Made by a program: the position numbers and the translations under genes | Shown: positions 23,961-34,289 of the stretch, piece by piece | Position numbering within the stretch: the stretch's first letter is position 1 | Layout of the letters: each line of letters opens with the position of its first letter | DNA from: Anodontia alba | Taxonomy: Eukaryota; Mollusca; Bivalvia; Lucinida; Lucinidae | Length of the DNA: 64,000 nt | Direction: 5' to 3' | Assembly: GCA_964016985.1 (NCBI GenBank) | Contig: OZ024829.1 | Coordinates: 68,383,767 to 68,447,766 of the forward strand | Notes under the pieces: generated by a model | What the model was told of the DNA's origin: nothing | Database searches by the model: none | The model's input: only the letters and a program-made list of their open reading frames with translations

Positions 23961-26500
23961 CGGCAATTTAGCATCACAAGTAAATCAATATTATAAGCTC
24001 ATTGTTTAAGCGATATTTGGTATAATTCAGTTTCTATGTCATTTATTAAGCAGCGGATATTTGACATGTACCACCAAATAGATAACTCCTCGATTATCTT
24101 TTTACAGCCGCTTCAAACACTCTTTTATGCAAGAAAAATACTTAGATTTTATAAATAAATACAGAATTGTGTTTGTAAATTTCGTATATCAGCCAACAAC
24201 CTTGCAATAGAAAAAGGGCGATATGAAAATAGTCCTCGTGTTGATAGAAAATGCATTTTTTTTGTAACCTAAATGTAGTTGAAAGTAAGTATCACCTTTT
24301 GTTGGTATGTCCGCTGTATGGCGATGTACTGCGAAAATATTTCCATCATTGGCCATGTTTAAGGCAATTAGATAAAATAATGTCGTCCTAATCTAAAAGA
24401 GTTCAGATAAACATCAGGCCTACGACTCGCAGAGCGGCAACCTGCCTTGACTACATTTTTTTCTATCTCTCTTGTTTGCCATCTAAAATCTAACTTTCGA
24501 CTGCCGCGCTCGCTTAACTATCCTTCGCGCGTGCGACTTATGTTTTCTCTTTGTGCATGTGTAAAGTGGAAGTCATCCTAAAGCGAGATTAGACTAGACG
24601 TGCGATACCATTTCGTCGTAGATATAACTAAATTTTATTCTTCTTGACCTGGGGAAGTTTAATTATGCACCTCCCCTGGATGCATTCATTTTTCAAATCG
24701 GTAGTTAGCTTATAATTACTTTCTAATCTCTAACAAACACTCCTTGAAATTGAATAAAACCTGTCTGACTGACAGTAATCTTGCTTGATGAACGTACAAC
24801 AAACAGCTAGTCTTGAGACTTCTTGCTACGCTTCTTTTTTCTTCTTTCTTTATTATTGTTTGTTTGGTTGTGCAAATGGTAGAATGTCGGACTTTGAGAG
24901 GATAACTGTATACTTCGTCATCACTCTTGGAATTGTATCCATTTACCTTCCCAGGAATCCTGATCCTCTTGTGAAGTGTTTTGTACTTTTGTCTTCCCTT
25001 TTAGATTTTTTGCTTGTTTTATTTAGTTTTACGATCTAGTTAACACTGTTAGAGCCATGTCGGACCGGTCAGGTAATCTACACATCATACAAGAGGCATA
25101 ACTCCGTAAAAATTCAGGTTGTTTTCAAAAGTTCGTCAGGTAATTGACTCATCATTCTCAATCAGCATACCAACTTTCAAGATTATAGCTCAAACACTTT
25201 TTGAGATATCTTGCTGACTGATTCCATTATGTCCGTCGAAAACGGGGCATGACTCTGAAACTACAAGTCCGACAGAAAAACACGGCTCCACTTATTTTCT
25301 ATCTTGATTCCACACATAAAATTTCAAGGTCCTATTTCTATGCAAAGAGGGTTGAACTAGTGGACGAACGACCCAAACCCAATATACCTCGCCAACTTCT
25401 TGTTATTCTTTCTTTCTTTCGTTCGTTCGTTCCTTCTTTCTTTATTATTATGTTTGGTTGTGTAATTGATAGTTCTAATGTCTAACTCCGAATCGAGTGG
25501 TCCTGAGTCCGAGTTCTGCGACAGGTGCTGAAAAAAACCCTTAAACGTTTGACCAGGATCTACAATGCGTACATGAAATAAGGTATTTCTGAAAAAAAGA
25601 GAAACAAATAAACTAAAAACATCCCTAAATTCAGAAATGAACCTGTCCAATATATGAAGATTTTACTTGTAAAAGCGGATTAAGTATATGGTCAAGGTCA
25701 ACGGTGAAGAAAGCCGGATACACCTGCGACAAATGCGTATACAAAATGTACAACCGACTGCGTCTACCAGGCGAAGTTATTCATTTCGAATATAATAACA
25801 GTGAGAGTGCCAACGTAATAAAAACGCTGTTCAACCAATTTTTTGAATAGATTGAGCCATTTTGAAAGAGATAGACAATGTAATTGCTTACATTTAGACT
25901 ACGCCCGGTCAAGTACTTGTCACCAGACTATGGTAATATACTAAAGCCGTAACTAATCAATCCCTTTAAGGGATATCACTCTAACTAAAAAGCTAAAAAC
26001 GTATTATTTACAAAGTAGATGTTAAAATGTATATATTAACTGTCACTTTTCTACGAAAGTGTTATCTGTATGGACATAGAATATGCATTGTATTGTGTCA
26101 TAAGTCCATGTGTCAATAAAAAAAGAAAGAACAAACAAAATAAATATTATGGACATTGGACTTTCTCTCCATTTCTTGTTTACAAACTTGAATGCTTGAA
26201 AAAACATTCAATAGATGAAATGTTTAAAACCACTAATTCCCTCGGGATAATTTCGAACAATAAGATCGTATTTAGCAAATATTGCGTATACTGTTACTTT
26301 ATAGCAACATATCCCCGATTTTATATCTTGCCTTGTAATTTTATGTAACTGATGATAGGATGGCAATATTTATCCAGGCTACAAGAAACCTGTGGAGCTC
26401 TGGATGTTAATATCCTTTCCTACATTGCAATATAAAAAAAAGAAAATATGAACATAATTGTTTTCGGTATAAATGCATAATTTCCGAATTGTTCCGGATA
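23960..26500. other. Gene-free AT-rich stretch
   Basis: Nothing recognised as a gene or RNA. It includes a pyrimidine-rich TTTC run near 25408-25445. Short open frames here have no domain or coding bias that I can support. Confidence 0.4.
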
Positions 26501-26502
26501 GA

Positions 26503-26526
26503 TAGCTAGCTAGCTAGCTAGCTAGC

Positions 26527-26565
<39 letters not shown>
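26503..26565. repeat. (GCTA)n-(GATA)n microsatellite
   Basis: Five to six GCTA units are followed by about ten GATA units. The 70 bp after it (ACACGTGTTCTTTTT...CTAATAC) recurs in diverged form at 26660-26720 next to a shorter GATAGA run, suggesting a local duplication. Confidence 0.95.
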
Positions 26566-26729
26566 AGCACGCGTGTTCTTTTTTATATTTTTTACTTAGC
26601 ACTTGACTAATACAGAGTTTTCAAAAAGAACGGAATCATAGATAGAGAGATTGATAGATAGACAGATCACACGTGTTCTTTTTATGTTTTTACTAAACAC
26701 ATAACTAATGCATACTTTTAAAAGATAAT

Positions 26730-27400
26730 ACATTATGAAATAAAAATATTCTTTCCAAAAACATAATTTTTATGGAGGTCATATTTTACCGAGTTTACAA
26801 GCATGTTGGGTGATACGAATACAAATATCAACATTTTCCTCTGAACATATGGTTGACCCTAATTTTGTGCTAGTTTACATGAAGCATGCTTGCTTACTTA
26901 TTAAACTGAGTAGCTGTGCATGAATAAAGCAAAAAATAACTGTTCAACTGACTGATGTAAATAAAATATAGGCAGGGCATTATTCGTTACATCTCCGGAC
27001 TTTATAGGGAATTTAATGGACAAAGACACCAAGTGAGACAAGATTGTGTTTAAAAGCACACATAGGAAAAAAATGACGTTTTATTTTCATTGATAACACC
27101 AAATGCTCAACAAAACGACAGGGTTATTACCGACACACTGCCAATATGTATACATTTAAGGTCTTTTGCCTAAGGGCCAAGGGACAAGTGGAGGCACTCA
27201 ATACAGTAAGTAACACAAAAATCATCAAAAAAAAAAAAAAAAAAAGTAAGAAACAAAAATACCTACGAAAAACACGAAAAACAAAATGAAGAAAAACTAA
27301 TCAGATAAAAATAAAATAAATAAATAAATAAAAATAACATGTACAGCTTCAGATCACGTCCACAAGATTTGAAAAAATTAAAAGTAATTAGGAATTGACA
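26730..27400. other. Gene-free AT-rich stretch
   Basis: Only AT-rich sequence, an A-run at 27229-27245 and AAATA/AAATAAAT runs near 27305-27335 are seen. Confidence 0.5.
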
Positions 27401-28372
27401 ATGACCAATCCTAATCAAATGCGTGAAATGTTATTATTTGTATCTTCTAAGATGGCTGATGAGACCAATCTTAGGTCTAAACTGCCTGTTGCAGATAGCA
27501 CAAGAGAGGTCTGAGGAAGAAAGCTCTGTTGGTGATGCCTTAGCTCTGCCTTTCCGCTGCGCACGTTTCTGCTCGGCTTCGCTGATCTTTTTGCTTCGTA
27601 TTCGCCAGCACCCCTTCTTATGAGGCCTCGCCACTTTGTTCGATCCTGTGCAATCTGTTCCCACGACTCTGTTGGTATGAAGAAGTCTCTAATGGAGGCT
27701 TTGAGGGTGTCCTTGTATCGCTTCTTCTGACCACCATGAGAGCGTTTCCCTATTTGTAGGTCTCCATAGAGGATTTTCTTTGGCAAACGTTCATCAGGCA
27801 TTCTAGTAACATGCCATTTTCTGAAGAGTATGTACACTCTGCATCCCTGCCCTTTTCAGGACTTCTGTGTCTGGTATCCTGTTTTGCCACTTGATCTTTA
27901 GAAGTTTTCTAAGACAGCTTGTATGGAAGTGGTTCAGTCTTTTGGCATGTCGTTGGTAAACTGTCCAAGTTTCGCATGCGTATAATAGTGCTGGCAGCAC
28001 CTCGGATCTGTTTACTTTCAGCTTTGTGTCAAGTCTGATTCCACTTTGATCCCAAACACTTCCACGTAGTCGGCCAAATGCTGCACTAGCTTTGGCAATC
28101 CTGGCATTGACTTCATCATCAATGTGCACAACTCTAGATCATGTGCTTCCAAGGTAGGTGAACTTGTCTACCACTTGCAATCGTTGACCTTTCAGTGTGA
28201 TGGTAAGCTCCTTCCAGGTGCTGGCTGATATACTACCTCAGTCTTTTTGATGCTGATTGTGAGATCATAACTGTCACATGATACTTGATCCACACCTTTT
28301 TGCATTTTCTCTTCTGTTGTAGCACCTTTTGCCATGTCGTCAGCAAAGAGGAACTCATCTAGCACCTCTGTC
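27400..28372 (-). pseudogene. LINE, 3-prime half: reverse transcriptase end and zinc-finger tail
   Basis: Minus-strand frames read the FLFADDMAKG region (catalytic Asp pair of the polymerase) immediately beside the Polinton border, then FTYLGSTLS-type sequence. The longest piece (27803-28129) contains NARIAKASAAFGRLRGSVWD, LLYACETWTVYQRH and RKLLKIKWQNRIPDTEVL. At 27415-27837 comes GKRSHGGQKKRYKDTLKASI, and at 27434-27664 a short CAICNRQF...LISHLRR finger at the C-terminus. The family is an APE-type LINE, RTE-like by resemblance. Frameshifts separate the pieces. The missing N-terminal half is at 45019-47213, beyond the inserted Polinton. Confidence 0.85.
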
Positions 28373-28619
28373 AGTAGTATAGGTAGTAAGGGTATGGACC
28401 ACCATCTAGGTCAGGCCCCAAAGGGGCTCCCGCGTAGACAACAATTCGTGTCTACGTCGAGACGCTCCCACGTAGACAACAATTCTGTATGTACGTCGAG
28501 ACGACTTCCTCGGGCGTGCGGCCGCGCATCGGCTCTTCCTGAGGCCCGATCTCCTGAGGCCCCCAAGTGAGCATAGCGAGAGCCCCTGGGGACGGCCCCC
28601 ACCCTCGCCGGCCCGGGGC
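28373..28619. repeat. Polinton left terminal inverted repeat
   Basis: It matches the reverse complement of 44777-45018 with roughly ten differences over the outer 215 bp, by eye about 95% identity. Inside lie two tandem 38-bp units (28426-28463 and 28464-28501) starting GCTCCCGCGTAGACAACAAT or the variant with CACG. The outermost 50 bp are AT-richer, then GC-rich sequence follows. Such ends serve as replication origins in protein-primed elements; that role here is inferred from the family. Confidence 0.95.
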
Positions 28620-29587
28620 TCTGAACGCAAAAATAGAGAGGCACTTACCTGATTCACCGATATCCGGTTTATCTGGTGCACACCTTGAGGTATTTACAAA
28701 TTCATCCCTGAATGAATATTTAAACGCTCTGAGTAAAAATTTCAGCGGACGACATATTGATATATTTTTCTCAGAAAAACAGGATTTGACACAGACAGGT
28801 GGCTCACCACCCCCAGGACTGGATGTGGGTGTAAAGAATTCTACTCAGCCCCCGGTGTTTAAAGTACCGTGCACCGGCATCTGCTGAATCTGCCCATAAG
28901 CATGGTAAGGGTTCTTATAAAATGTGTGAATGTTTACCTGTATCGATTCTCTATTGAATGCCGCTGGTTTCCTGCTTCGGCATAGATTTCTATTGAATAC
29001 CGCTGGTTTTCCGCTTCGGTTATTATTACACAACAAACACCAAGCTTTTATAAGTTAAATTTACATATATTTATCGCCCTGCGGGGCACTGTACAGGTTT
29101 AAACGTAGCGCTACGATCCCATTCCCATCCCCATAACCTCTGCCGGCACTTCTAGTAAGCCTCTAACGACTTTCGTCCCAATCATAGTTAGGTACTGAAG
29201 GCAGGAGTGACCGAGCATTGGAATTAGTATGAGAGGTCCTGGTCAAGAAAAAGCCCCCCGGTGATAAGATTTAAAAAACGAAAAAAAAATGACCAGGACC
29301 TCGGGGGGCTTTTGCTGAATTTTTGTGCGTGAGATCGAACCCCGGCGACGGACATTTTTTTTTATTCTTCCACTTAATAAACTCGTCTGCTGCTCAAAGG
29401 GCTGGACCAGCCTGCGCAGCCTGCGCTCTTTTATTTAAGCCCGCGAACAAGATATATTTATCGAGAGGTGCCACTGTTTCCAGCAGCTTGGAGTTCTTCC
29501 AAGAGCTTGCCACGGGCCGTTAGCATCATCTCGTCTCTCATGAGGTTCATAAGCCGGTTTTTTCGGTCTCGGGCAGACAGCCTTCTT
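28620..29587. other. Polinton left arm without a recognised gene
   Basis: Bases 28660-28925 look foreign to the element: AT-richer, with a fragment (about 28738-28800) of the palindromic repeat family found at 5580-6060 and 7850-7958. At 28950-29020 TTCTATTGAAT(G/A)CCGCTGG is tandemly repeated twice. At 29232-29311 GAGGTCCTGGTCA and AAAGCCCCCCGG both reappear inverted, giving a strong potential hairpin just beyond the stop of the first gene's neighbourhood. No frame with coding character is seen. Confidence 0.6.
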
Positions 29588-30055
29588 TTAGCGCCCACGG
29601 CGTATCTCAGCCTGCATTTGGTTGTACTTGTCGACCTCAGAGAGAATCAGGCGAAACTCCTCCTCGGAGATCTTATCGTCGGTCAGCGCGGCCGAGATCC
29701 TGTCGGCGATTGAGTTTAGCTTTGAGACGGCCAGGACCCGGATTTGGTCATGTTTCCTAGCTTTGGCTTCAAGCTTCCGACAAATGAATCTCCCGCCAGC
29801 TCCCAGCAGCCCATAAGCAATCACCCCAGCTTGGAGGCCAACGGCGACTGGCGCCGCGATTATCGTCGTCAATACTCCGACGCCAGACGCAGCCAAGCCC
29901 GCGCTGGCCACTGAAAGCGCGGTGTCGAGTCCGTCCACGACATTGGCCCCCCGCCGGTATTTTGTGTAGAGCGAGGCTCTGGTCCCGTTCCTTTTCGAGG
30001 CGGGATCTGACCTCGGCCACGTGCTGAAGTCGGTGATTGTCTCCAGTCGTCTCAA
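29588..30055 (-). CDS. Small Polinton membrane-associated protein, 155 aa
   Basis: Open frame from ATG at 30055. The N-terminal 35 residues are polar and basic (NGTRASLYTKYRRG). A long glycine- and alanine-rich hydrophobic stretch follows at about residues 38-92 (ASAGLAASGVGVLTTIIAAP, then VAVGLQAGVIAYGLLGAGG), able to span a membrane twice. The C-terminal third is charged and helical (SKLNSIADRISAAL, EEFRLILSEVDKYN). I recognise the style of a conserved Polinton protein but know no function for it. It is the last of three consecutive minus-strand genes (31595 to 29588). The frame is intact. Confidence 0.75.
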   Translation of the reverse strand: MRRLETITDFSTWPRSDPASKRNGTRASLYTKYRRGANVVDGLDTALSVASAGLAASGVGVLTTIIAAPVAVGLQAGVIAYGLLGAGGRFICRKLEAKARKHDQIRVLAVSKLNSIADRISAALTDDKISEEEFRLILSEVDKYNQMQAEIRRGR

Positions 30056-30079
30056 GTGGTGGGTAAAGTCCTATCGTGC

Positions 30080-30927
30080 TTAACTATCACCGCCGTCGGA
30101 CAGGTTCAAATGACCTAACGCCACGGAGCTTTGATCTGACGAGAGATCAAGGGGCGTAAATCGCAGCCTTTTGAGCTCCACTGCGGGACCAACATGGATC
30201 TTGCTTATATCCAGCAAGCGGTAGTCAGCCTGAAACCCGATCCCCGCAAGTGTGAAACGCACTTGAGGAGGATCCTGTACTCTGATATAGGCCCCACCTC
30301 TTTATTCGCGTGCGCTTGGGTCCACTTGAGCGTGAACCCGGGTAAGACATCAACAAAGTCGTCGGGCCGATCTCCCAGGACAAGCTCGACTAGGATCGTG
30401 GAAGCAGGCAATCCCGCGCCGATGATCCCAGCCAGGGCGAACTCAGAAACCATTTTGAGAACGCCTGGCCGGCTATTGCTCGTCTTCAGGGTATAGCGCT
30501 CGGAAACGACCACGTTCTTGGTCCCGGGGACGTAGGAACACAGCCGGGTACCGGCATTTATCACCTTCCGAATCTTGTGCTGCTGGCCCGTCACCACGTA
30601 AGGAGCCGAAACTTTGACGTCCACAAGCCAGCCCATTTCTTGAACGGAGTCCACAAAGGCGACCCACCTGCTCCCAGTAAACGCCAGCGTGTGAAGCCGT
30701 TTCGGGGCGGCATATGAAACATCTACATCGCTCAACTCTCCGAGCTTCTGCGCCCCACCTCCCTCTTGGGTGACGACCTTTTTTCGTTTGTACACCCCGT
30801 CGGACAGCTTGAGGCCATACAGCTGTCCCTCCTCCCCATCCTTCTCTAATCCTTCGGTATCCCCCAGATCGGCCAAAGCCGGCCCGGGGCATTTTCTGGC
30901 GCTCCCAGGGCCACCCGCGTCAGCCAT
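30080..30927 (-). pseudogene. Conserved Polinton protein with one frameshift, about 280 aa
   Basis: The frame starts at ATG 30927 with a charged, proline/glycine-rich leader of about 40 residues (KDGEEGQLYGLKLSDGVYKR). A predicted beta-rich body follows: LGELSDVDVSYAAPKRLHTL, WVAFVDSVQEMGWLVDVKVS, VVVSERYTL and FALAGIIGAGLPASTILVEL. Near 30240-30262 the coding sense moves to another frame, which continues to TGA at 30080 (FQADYRLLDISKIHVGPAVE). The first codons overlap the end of the upstream minus-strand gene (30846-31595). The beta-rich pattern fits a virion protein, but I cannot assign a fold. Confidence 0.65.
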
Positions 30928-31595
30928 TTCTTCTTATGTGTAGGACTGCACTCAAATAGTCGAAATCTATATTTCTGCCACTCGTGTCTAATATCGTGAG
31001 CGTCAGCTGGGAAAGAGGCCCCGATGCCAGCCGTTTGTACTGCAAGACGGGGAATGACTGTCCGGCCACCCCCGCACCTTTCGTTCTCGACGGGGACGGA
31101 TTTCAGCAGTGTGGAGGGGCGACCGTTGTGGATGTTCTCCGACGTACTGACCTCGGCAAGATGCACGCAGATCTCCCGATGGATGGCCAGACGATTTGGC
31201 TCGTCTGCAATGTGGCTCTGGCCGGGCTCAAACCTCTCTCTCGAGAACCCTAGGAGTTTGGCCAGCCCGCCGTTTAAGATCAGACGTTTCTTCGCAGACA
31301 GCTGCAAGCGGCCGGTGGGGGCATGCAAACTGAGTTCAGCAACCAAAGGCCGGAGCGCCTCTTTGTCCAGCTCACAGACGTTATAGTATCCGTCAGGTAT
31401 GTCCAACACGGTGCGCCCATATGAGACCTTGTTATTCAATAACTCGGCGCCGATATTGAGCCAGCGGTGGTAATACGTGAGCTCACAGAGAGTGACCTCC
31501 AGCCCCCCACACGCAGTGCCGGGAACAGATGCAAGATAGACCGGTTCCCCATTTTGAATGTCGGTGAGTGTGACGTACATAGTGACCCAAAGCAT
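30846..31595 (-). CDS. Probable minor capsid (penton-like) protein of the Polinton, about 245-249 aa
   Basis: Two in-frame starts are possible. ATG at 31595 overlaps the start of the plus-strand neighbour; ATG at 31580 gives MYVTLTDIQNGEPVYLASVP. I prefer the second, because related Polinton proteins characteristically begin with a short Y-V-T-L strand. Conserved features follow: LEVTLCELTYYHRWLNI, then YYNV at about residue 75, LAKLLGFSRERF near 120 and a LLKSVPVENE segment. In relatives this layout accompanies the double jelly-roll capsid gene and is taken as the single jelly-roll minor capsid. The fold is inferred from family resemblance. The frame is intact; the C-terminal 30 residues overlap the next gene. 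Confidence 0.65.
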   Translation of the reverse strand: MLWVTMYVTLTDIQNGEPVYLASVPGTACGGLEVTLCELTYYHRWLNIGAELLNNKVSYGRTVLDIPDGYYNVCELDKEALRPLVAELSLHAPTGRLQLSAKKRLILNGGLAKLLGFSRERFEPGQSHIADEPNRLAIHREICVHLAEVSTSENIHNGRPSTLLKSVPVENERCGGGRTVIPRLAVQTAGIGASFPADAHDIRHEWQKYRFRLFECSPTHKKKWLTRVALGAPENAPGRLWPIWGIPKD

Positions 31596-31596
31596 G
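31593..31596. promoter_or_regulatory. Shared divergent start point (CATG)
   Basis: The tetramer CATG holds the ATG of the plus-strand gene (31594-31596) and, on the other strand, an ATG of the minus-strand gene (31595-31593). The 5-prime regions of two divergent virion-type genes thus leave no room for a promoter between them if the upstream minus start is used. With the 31580 start the overlap is 17 bp. Promoters must lie inside the opposite coding sequence. Confidence 0.6.
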
Positions 31597-32883
31597 GACA
31601 AGAGGGCCTACCCGTTCAAAAGCTCTGCAACATATCGGGCGGGGGGCCATTTCAAAGAGAAGCAGGTGTCTCTGGCCAGCCAGAAGATTATGGTTGATGA
31701 CGAGGGAGGTGACTTTCAGGCCTCTTTCCCAGACATCTTCGCCGACTATCAAAACCCCCCGCTCACTGGAGACATCAATATGGGAAACAAGGCGTGGGGC
31801 AGCTGGCAACACACTCCGATGACCTGGTGGCAGTGCCAACTGAACTTTGCGGTATGTTGCGCGACAGCTGGCTGCGGGGTCTCTGCTGATGACCATCTCC
31901 AGGCTAAAGACCCCCTCCTTGCGAGTCTGTATCGCTTCCATGATTACTATGCGACGATGCGTCTGCTTGTGGAGCTGAAAGTCGCCCTTCCTGGAGACCA
32001 ATCTCATTCTTGGTATCAGAACGCCTACGACGCCAGGGCCTACAAGCGGCTCTGCACCGAGTTCGGAGTTTCGCTTGATACAGATTGGAGGCAAAAGCTA
32101 GACCACGGGTGCCAAGGCCTCGGATCTTGGAGCACGTATATGGAGCCATCGGGCGCCTATCGGCATGCGCACTACTCCGATGGCCCCTTCTTCCATCCGA
32201 TGGACGCCATCCGCCATAACCGGGATATATCTGGGGCGTGGACGATGTTCATTCCCGATAAATCAGAAGGCTTCACGCAAGCGGGTGTGGAGCGCCTCAA
32301 CGACAGTATACGGACGTATGTTTGGGCTATCCTGGGAGCGCAAGTCCAGACGCGCTCGAACATTCTCAAGGCCGGGACGGGGTTCGACGCACAAAAGCAG
32401 TTCCTGGCCAACGTCAAAGACGCCATCGCCTCGCCCGTCGACATCCCCAGTAGCATCGCTCGATATCAAAAGACGCTCCAGTATGCATCAACCCCTCTGG
32501 ATTTCGTCTTCGGGTTAGGGCTCTACCTCGCCCCGAGCGACATGGCCCTCCACCCGGGCGATGTCCAGGGCTGCAACAACGAAATCGTGATCGCCGGATC
32601 TGAAGCAGCCATCGGCCACAACCCGGGAATCAACGAGTCGAAGCAGATCGGCAAGACCACAGGCGATAAGTCCTTCGAAGGAAAAATCGCAGCACCGGCC
32701 GGGACTGATCACAAGGGGCCACTGAGTGGCAGACCCGCAGGGTCACCACCCACGCCAGCCACTGTTGCTCCGCAACAACACGCGTCTGTCGCGGCTGCGA
32801 CAAGCCACGAAGAAGAGAAAACGGCTCTCATAGCCGCAGGGGTCGGGGTCGGCCTAGTGGCGCTTTGGCTGTCGTTGAGATAG
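31594..32883 (+). CDS. Polinton protein with C-terminal membrane anchor, 429 aa
   Basis: Start ATG 31594 (MDKRAYPFKSS) is chosen over an upstream in-frame ATG at 31558 because the latter's codons lie antisense in the neighbour and read as filler. Residues 1-300 form a soluble, aromatic-rich body with GDINMGNKAWGSWQHTPMTW and WWQCQLNFAVCCATAGCGVS. About residues 345-405 are a proline/alanine/threonine linker. The last 25 residues are a hydrophobic anchor (ALIAAGVGVGLVALWLSLR) ending one residue before the stop, as in tail-anchored proteins. I recognise it as a recurrent Polinton gene of unknown role; a surface or membrane-remodelling virion protein is plausible. The 3-prime end overlaps the convergent neighbour by 30 bp. 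Confidence 0.75.
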   Translation: MDKRAYPFKSSATYRAGGHFKEKQVSLASQKIMVDDEGGDFQASFPDIFADYQNPPLTGDINMGNKAWGSWQHTPMTWWQCQLNFAVCCATAGCGVSADDHLQAKDPLLASLYRFHDYYATMRLLVELKVALPGDQSHSWYQNAYDARAYKRLCTEFGVSLDTDWRQKLDHGCQGLGSWSTYMEPSGAYRHAHYSDGPFFHPMDAIRHNRDISGAWTMFIPDKSEGFTQAGVERLNDSIRTYVWAILGAQVQTRSNILKAGTGFDAQKQFLANVKDAIASPVDIPSSIARYQKTLQYASTPLDFVFGLGLYLAPSDMALHPGDVQGCNNEIVIAGSEAAIGHNPGINESKQIGKTTGDKSFEGKIAAPAGTDHKGPLSGRPAGSPPTPATVAPQQHASVAAATSHEEEKTALIAAGVGVGLVALWLSLR

Positions 32884-34233
32884 CCAGTCCCTTGCGGCCA
32901 TGAGAAGAAGTGCACCCACGCCGATGACCAAGGCCCACACGTTGTCAGCGAGCCAAGTCGCGGCCTTCCCTAACGTGCTCAGGAGCCAAGAGACGATTGA
33001 GCCTATGATTCCGGGCAGGGCCGCAGCGGCCTTGCCGGCCAAATTGGCCAGGGCACACCCAAGGGCCTGTAGGTGCTTTTTAATCCACTCCTTGACCCCG
33101 CCCTTGTCGGATGGCTTTGGAGCCGGCGACGGCACTGGCGCACTTCCCCCACCGGTGACAGCAAGGACGAGAGTGATTATCGCCATGCCGATTGCTGTAA
33201 GGATGCTCGCGATCGTTATCCCCTGTTCGCCGAAGAGAGTTCGAATTCGCTCAGCCAGCGTCTTGTCTTCATGGAGGAGCCGCCTGATGGTCTCACGAAT
33301 TCTGTTGATCTGCGACCGGAGAGCTGCTCTATTCGTAGAGAGGGCTTCGAGCCTCGCCTGCCTTTCAAGCTCGATGTCGGAGAGCTCGCCTTTAATCTTC
33401 TCCATTCGGTCTCGAATATCTTGTTGAATTTCGGTGTCGTCCGTTTCGGTCAGTTTTCGGCGTTCCCTGGCCAAGTGCTTTTCGACTTCGGATTTCCGGT
33501 CGTCGATGGCGCTTAGCTTCGCGAGGTTGTTAGCGAGCTCGTCCCTCGATCTCGTCATGGCCTCCCAAACTCCGGCCAGTTCCCTTCTGGCCTGTGTGAC
33601 CCACGCGACGTCAATTTGCGGATCATTAATGGTCTTCAATGCGGTCTCGACGTCTTCTACGCTTTGACTTGTGGTATCAGCCACGCCGGAGATATCCTTC
33701 AGCTCGATTGCCTCAATGCTTTTCGGGAGGGTCTCCTCTGCACTCTGGAGTGTCTCCACGACCTCTCTGCCGAGCCCCCGCGATGCCCCCGGTCTATAAT
33801 CAGGGAGCCCCAGCGATCTCCGCAGTGCATATACGCCACCAGCCCCGTATCTTTGGGCCAGCGTGGCTAGACTTAGAAACCGGAATTTTCCCCTCGTCGC
33901 AGCAACGGAGATCTTCTTGTCTTCAGGTGTCCAGTAAAGTGTCTTTCCGTCGGGGTCGATCCCGACTTGTGTATAGTCGATCCTCCCGTCGGGGCGCAGC
34001 CCTTTGGTGCGGCTTACTTCGTTGTAGAAACTGTCAACGAGGCGCTTCTTCTGGGCCTCAATTTCCGCCTCTCTTAACTCCTCCTGCAAGTTCTGCAAAT
34101 TGTTGCCAGACGTATTGAGCTGCCGCTGGACGTCAGGCGGTGGCTCCATAGGGGGGTCGGGGAGGTCAAAATCATCGTCTTCTCCAGGCCCATCAGGGTC
34201 GAACGTGGGGTTCTCAAAAGTGACGTCATCCAT
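32854..34233 (-). CDS. Polinton coiled-coil membrane protein, 459 aa
   Basis: Intact frame from ATG 34233. The N-terminus is very acidic and proline-rich (DPDGPGEDDDFDLPDPPMEP). Residues about 45-60 and 180-335 are strongly predicted coiled coil (KHLARERRKLTETDDTEIQ, LRSQINRIRETIRRLLHEDK). Two hydrophobic regions follow: one near 345-365 (ILTAIGMAIITLVLAVTGGG), then a proline/lysine linker, then several closely spaced segments at 390-450 (LGALLLMAARDW-type end). The layout is that of a membrane-active structural protein; function is unknown. It is divergent from the major capsid gene, with only 56 bp between the starts. Confidence 0.75.
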   Translation of the reverse strand: MDDVTFENPTFDPDGPGEDDDFDLPDPPMEPPPDVQRQLNTSGNNLQNLQEELREAEIEAQKKRLVDSFYNEVSRTKGLRPDGRIDYTQVGIDPDGKTLYWTPEDKKISVAATRGKFRFLSLATLAQRYGAGGVYALRRSLGLPDYRPGASRGLGREVVETLQSAEETLPKSIEAIELKDISGVADTTSQSVEDVETALKTINDPQIDVAWVTQARRELAGVWEAMTRSRDELANNLAKLSAIDDRKSEVEKHLARERRKLTETDDTEIQQDIRDRMEKIKGELSDIELERQARLEALSTNRAALRSQINRIRETIRRLLHEDKTLAERIRTLFGEQGITIASILTAIGMAIITLVLAVTGGGSAPVPSPAPKPSDKGGVKEWIKKHLQALGCALANLAGKAAAALPGIIGSIVSWLLSTLGKAATWLADNVWALVIGVGALLLMAARDWLSQRQPKRH

Positions 34234-34289
34234 CGCGGCGTTGACAGTGGATGCTAATTTGAAGGTTGTTGCGTAGGTTCAAATACACC
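34234..34289. promoter_or_regulatory. Probable bidirectional promoter of capsid genes
   Basis: This 56-bp AT-richer gap separates the divergent starts of the 459-aa membrane protein and the major capsid protein, the only non-coding DNA available to both. It contains GATGCTAATTTGAAGG and TTCAAATACACC just before the capsid ATG. A canonical TATA box is not obvious. Promoter function is inferred from position. Confidence 0.45.

Noticed and set aside
33073..34118. Long plus-strand frames antisense to the 459-aa membrane protein
   Set aside because: GC-rich shadow frames. The minus-strand gene has clear coiled-coil and membrane features, and its neighbours fit a Polinton layout.
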